Shown: one piece after another, positions 63,914 to 64,000 of the stretch | Layout: the number at the start of each line of letters is the position of its first letter | Position numbering within the stretch: the first letter of the stretch is position 1 | Assembly (NCBI GenBank): GCA_963837155.1 | Contig: CAWIMB010000002.1 | Coordinates: 1,426,001 to 1,490,000, forward strand | Direction of reading: 5' to 3' | DNA: 64,000 nucleotides | From: DASQHW01 sp963837155 | GTDB lineage: Bacteria; Actinomycetota; Acidimicrobiia; IMCC26256; PALSA-610 | Translations under genes and position numbers: made by a program | The notes under the pieces: model-generated | Databases searched by the model: none | What the model was told of the DNA's origin: nothing | The model's input: the letters and a program-made list of their open reading frames with translations, nothing else

Positions 63914-64000
63914 GTGAGCTCCATCGACGAACCAGGGAACGAACAGACGACCGCACCCAAGGTCGTCGTCATCGGCGCCGGACCGGCCGGACTGACTGCT
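63914..64000 (+). CDS. FAD/NAD(P)-binding oxidoreductase, N-terminal fragment
   Basis: GTG 63914 opens a frame running off the right edge (29 codons). VVVIGAGPAGLTA is the Rossmann dinucleotide-binding motif, preceded by a short polar N-terminus. It could be a protoporphyrinogen-oxidase-like or UDP-galactopyranose-mutase-like flavoprotein, which would fit the glycan context. Bases 63699-63913 upstream are the divergent promoter region; I see no gene there. Confidence 0.65.
   Translation, partial: MSSIDEPGNEQTTAPKVVVIGAGPAGLTA

Overview
The window looks like a chromosomal segment of a high-GC, Gram-positive actinobacterium, most plausibly an uncultured Acidimicrobiia-like member of Actinomycetota. 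This is a judgement from gene content, not a database result. Supporting signs are two luciferase-like F420-type oxidoreductases, a DUF222/HNH protein, a large NAD-type glutamate dehydrogenase, many acyl-CoA dehydrogenases with DUF35/MaoC/thiolase-like partners, a Tad pilus without a secretin, heavy use of GTG/TTG starts, and many genes with a TANNNT box only 6-9 bases before the start codon (leaderless promoters). I see no tRNA, rRNA, CRISPR array, prophage or insertion sequence.

Layout. 1-2.4 kb: partial LLM oxidoreductase, hypothetical protein, SDR, small HTH protein. 2.6-8.9 kb: translationally coupled Tad/Flp pilus operon, including a 51-residue Flp-like pilin. 9-17.1 kb: two giant exported proteins on the minus strand, a 1,381-residue repeat lipoprotein and a 1,211-residue FN3/beta-propeller protein. 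17.3-27 kb: thiolase, NAD-glutamate dehydrogenase, FkbM methyltransferase, HisN-like phosphatase, FGGY kinase, ferredoxin. 27-31.9 kb: membrane protein, GT2 glycosyltransferase, GMC oxidoreductase with an iron-sulfur-like cysteine motif, epimerase. 31.9-44 kb: acyl-CoA block resembling the actinobacterial steroid side-chain (igr-like) toolkit: a fused two-domain acyl-CoA dehydrogenase, MaoC, two DUF35 proteins, CMD protein, thiolase-like protein, two divergent acyl-CoA dehydrogenases and an acyl-CoA ligase. 44-50.3 kb: small membrane proteins, DUF222/HNH, amidohydrolase, and a dehydrogenase/VOC/LLM operon studded with a 54-bp repeat. 50.3-64 kb: envelope block of multi-pass glycosyltransferases, two acyltransferases and a membrane polyamine-synthase-like protein, ending in a partial FAD enzyme.

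How the genes may work together. The pilus operon and the two giant exported proteins form a candidate adhesion region. The acyl-CoA block can activate, dehydrogenate, hydrate and retro-aldol cleave a branched or steroid-like side chain. The envelope block probably builds and acylates a surface glycan. These are inferences from families and proximity.

A caution for the reader: at least twenty reading-frame breaks occur in otherwise ordinary genes. Fourteen are repaired by restoring one CG/GC dinucleotide, usually in a short CGCG tract, and six by restoring one base. I treat these as probable sequence errors and give the coordinates of the intended genes.
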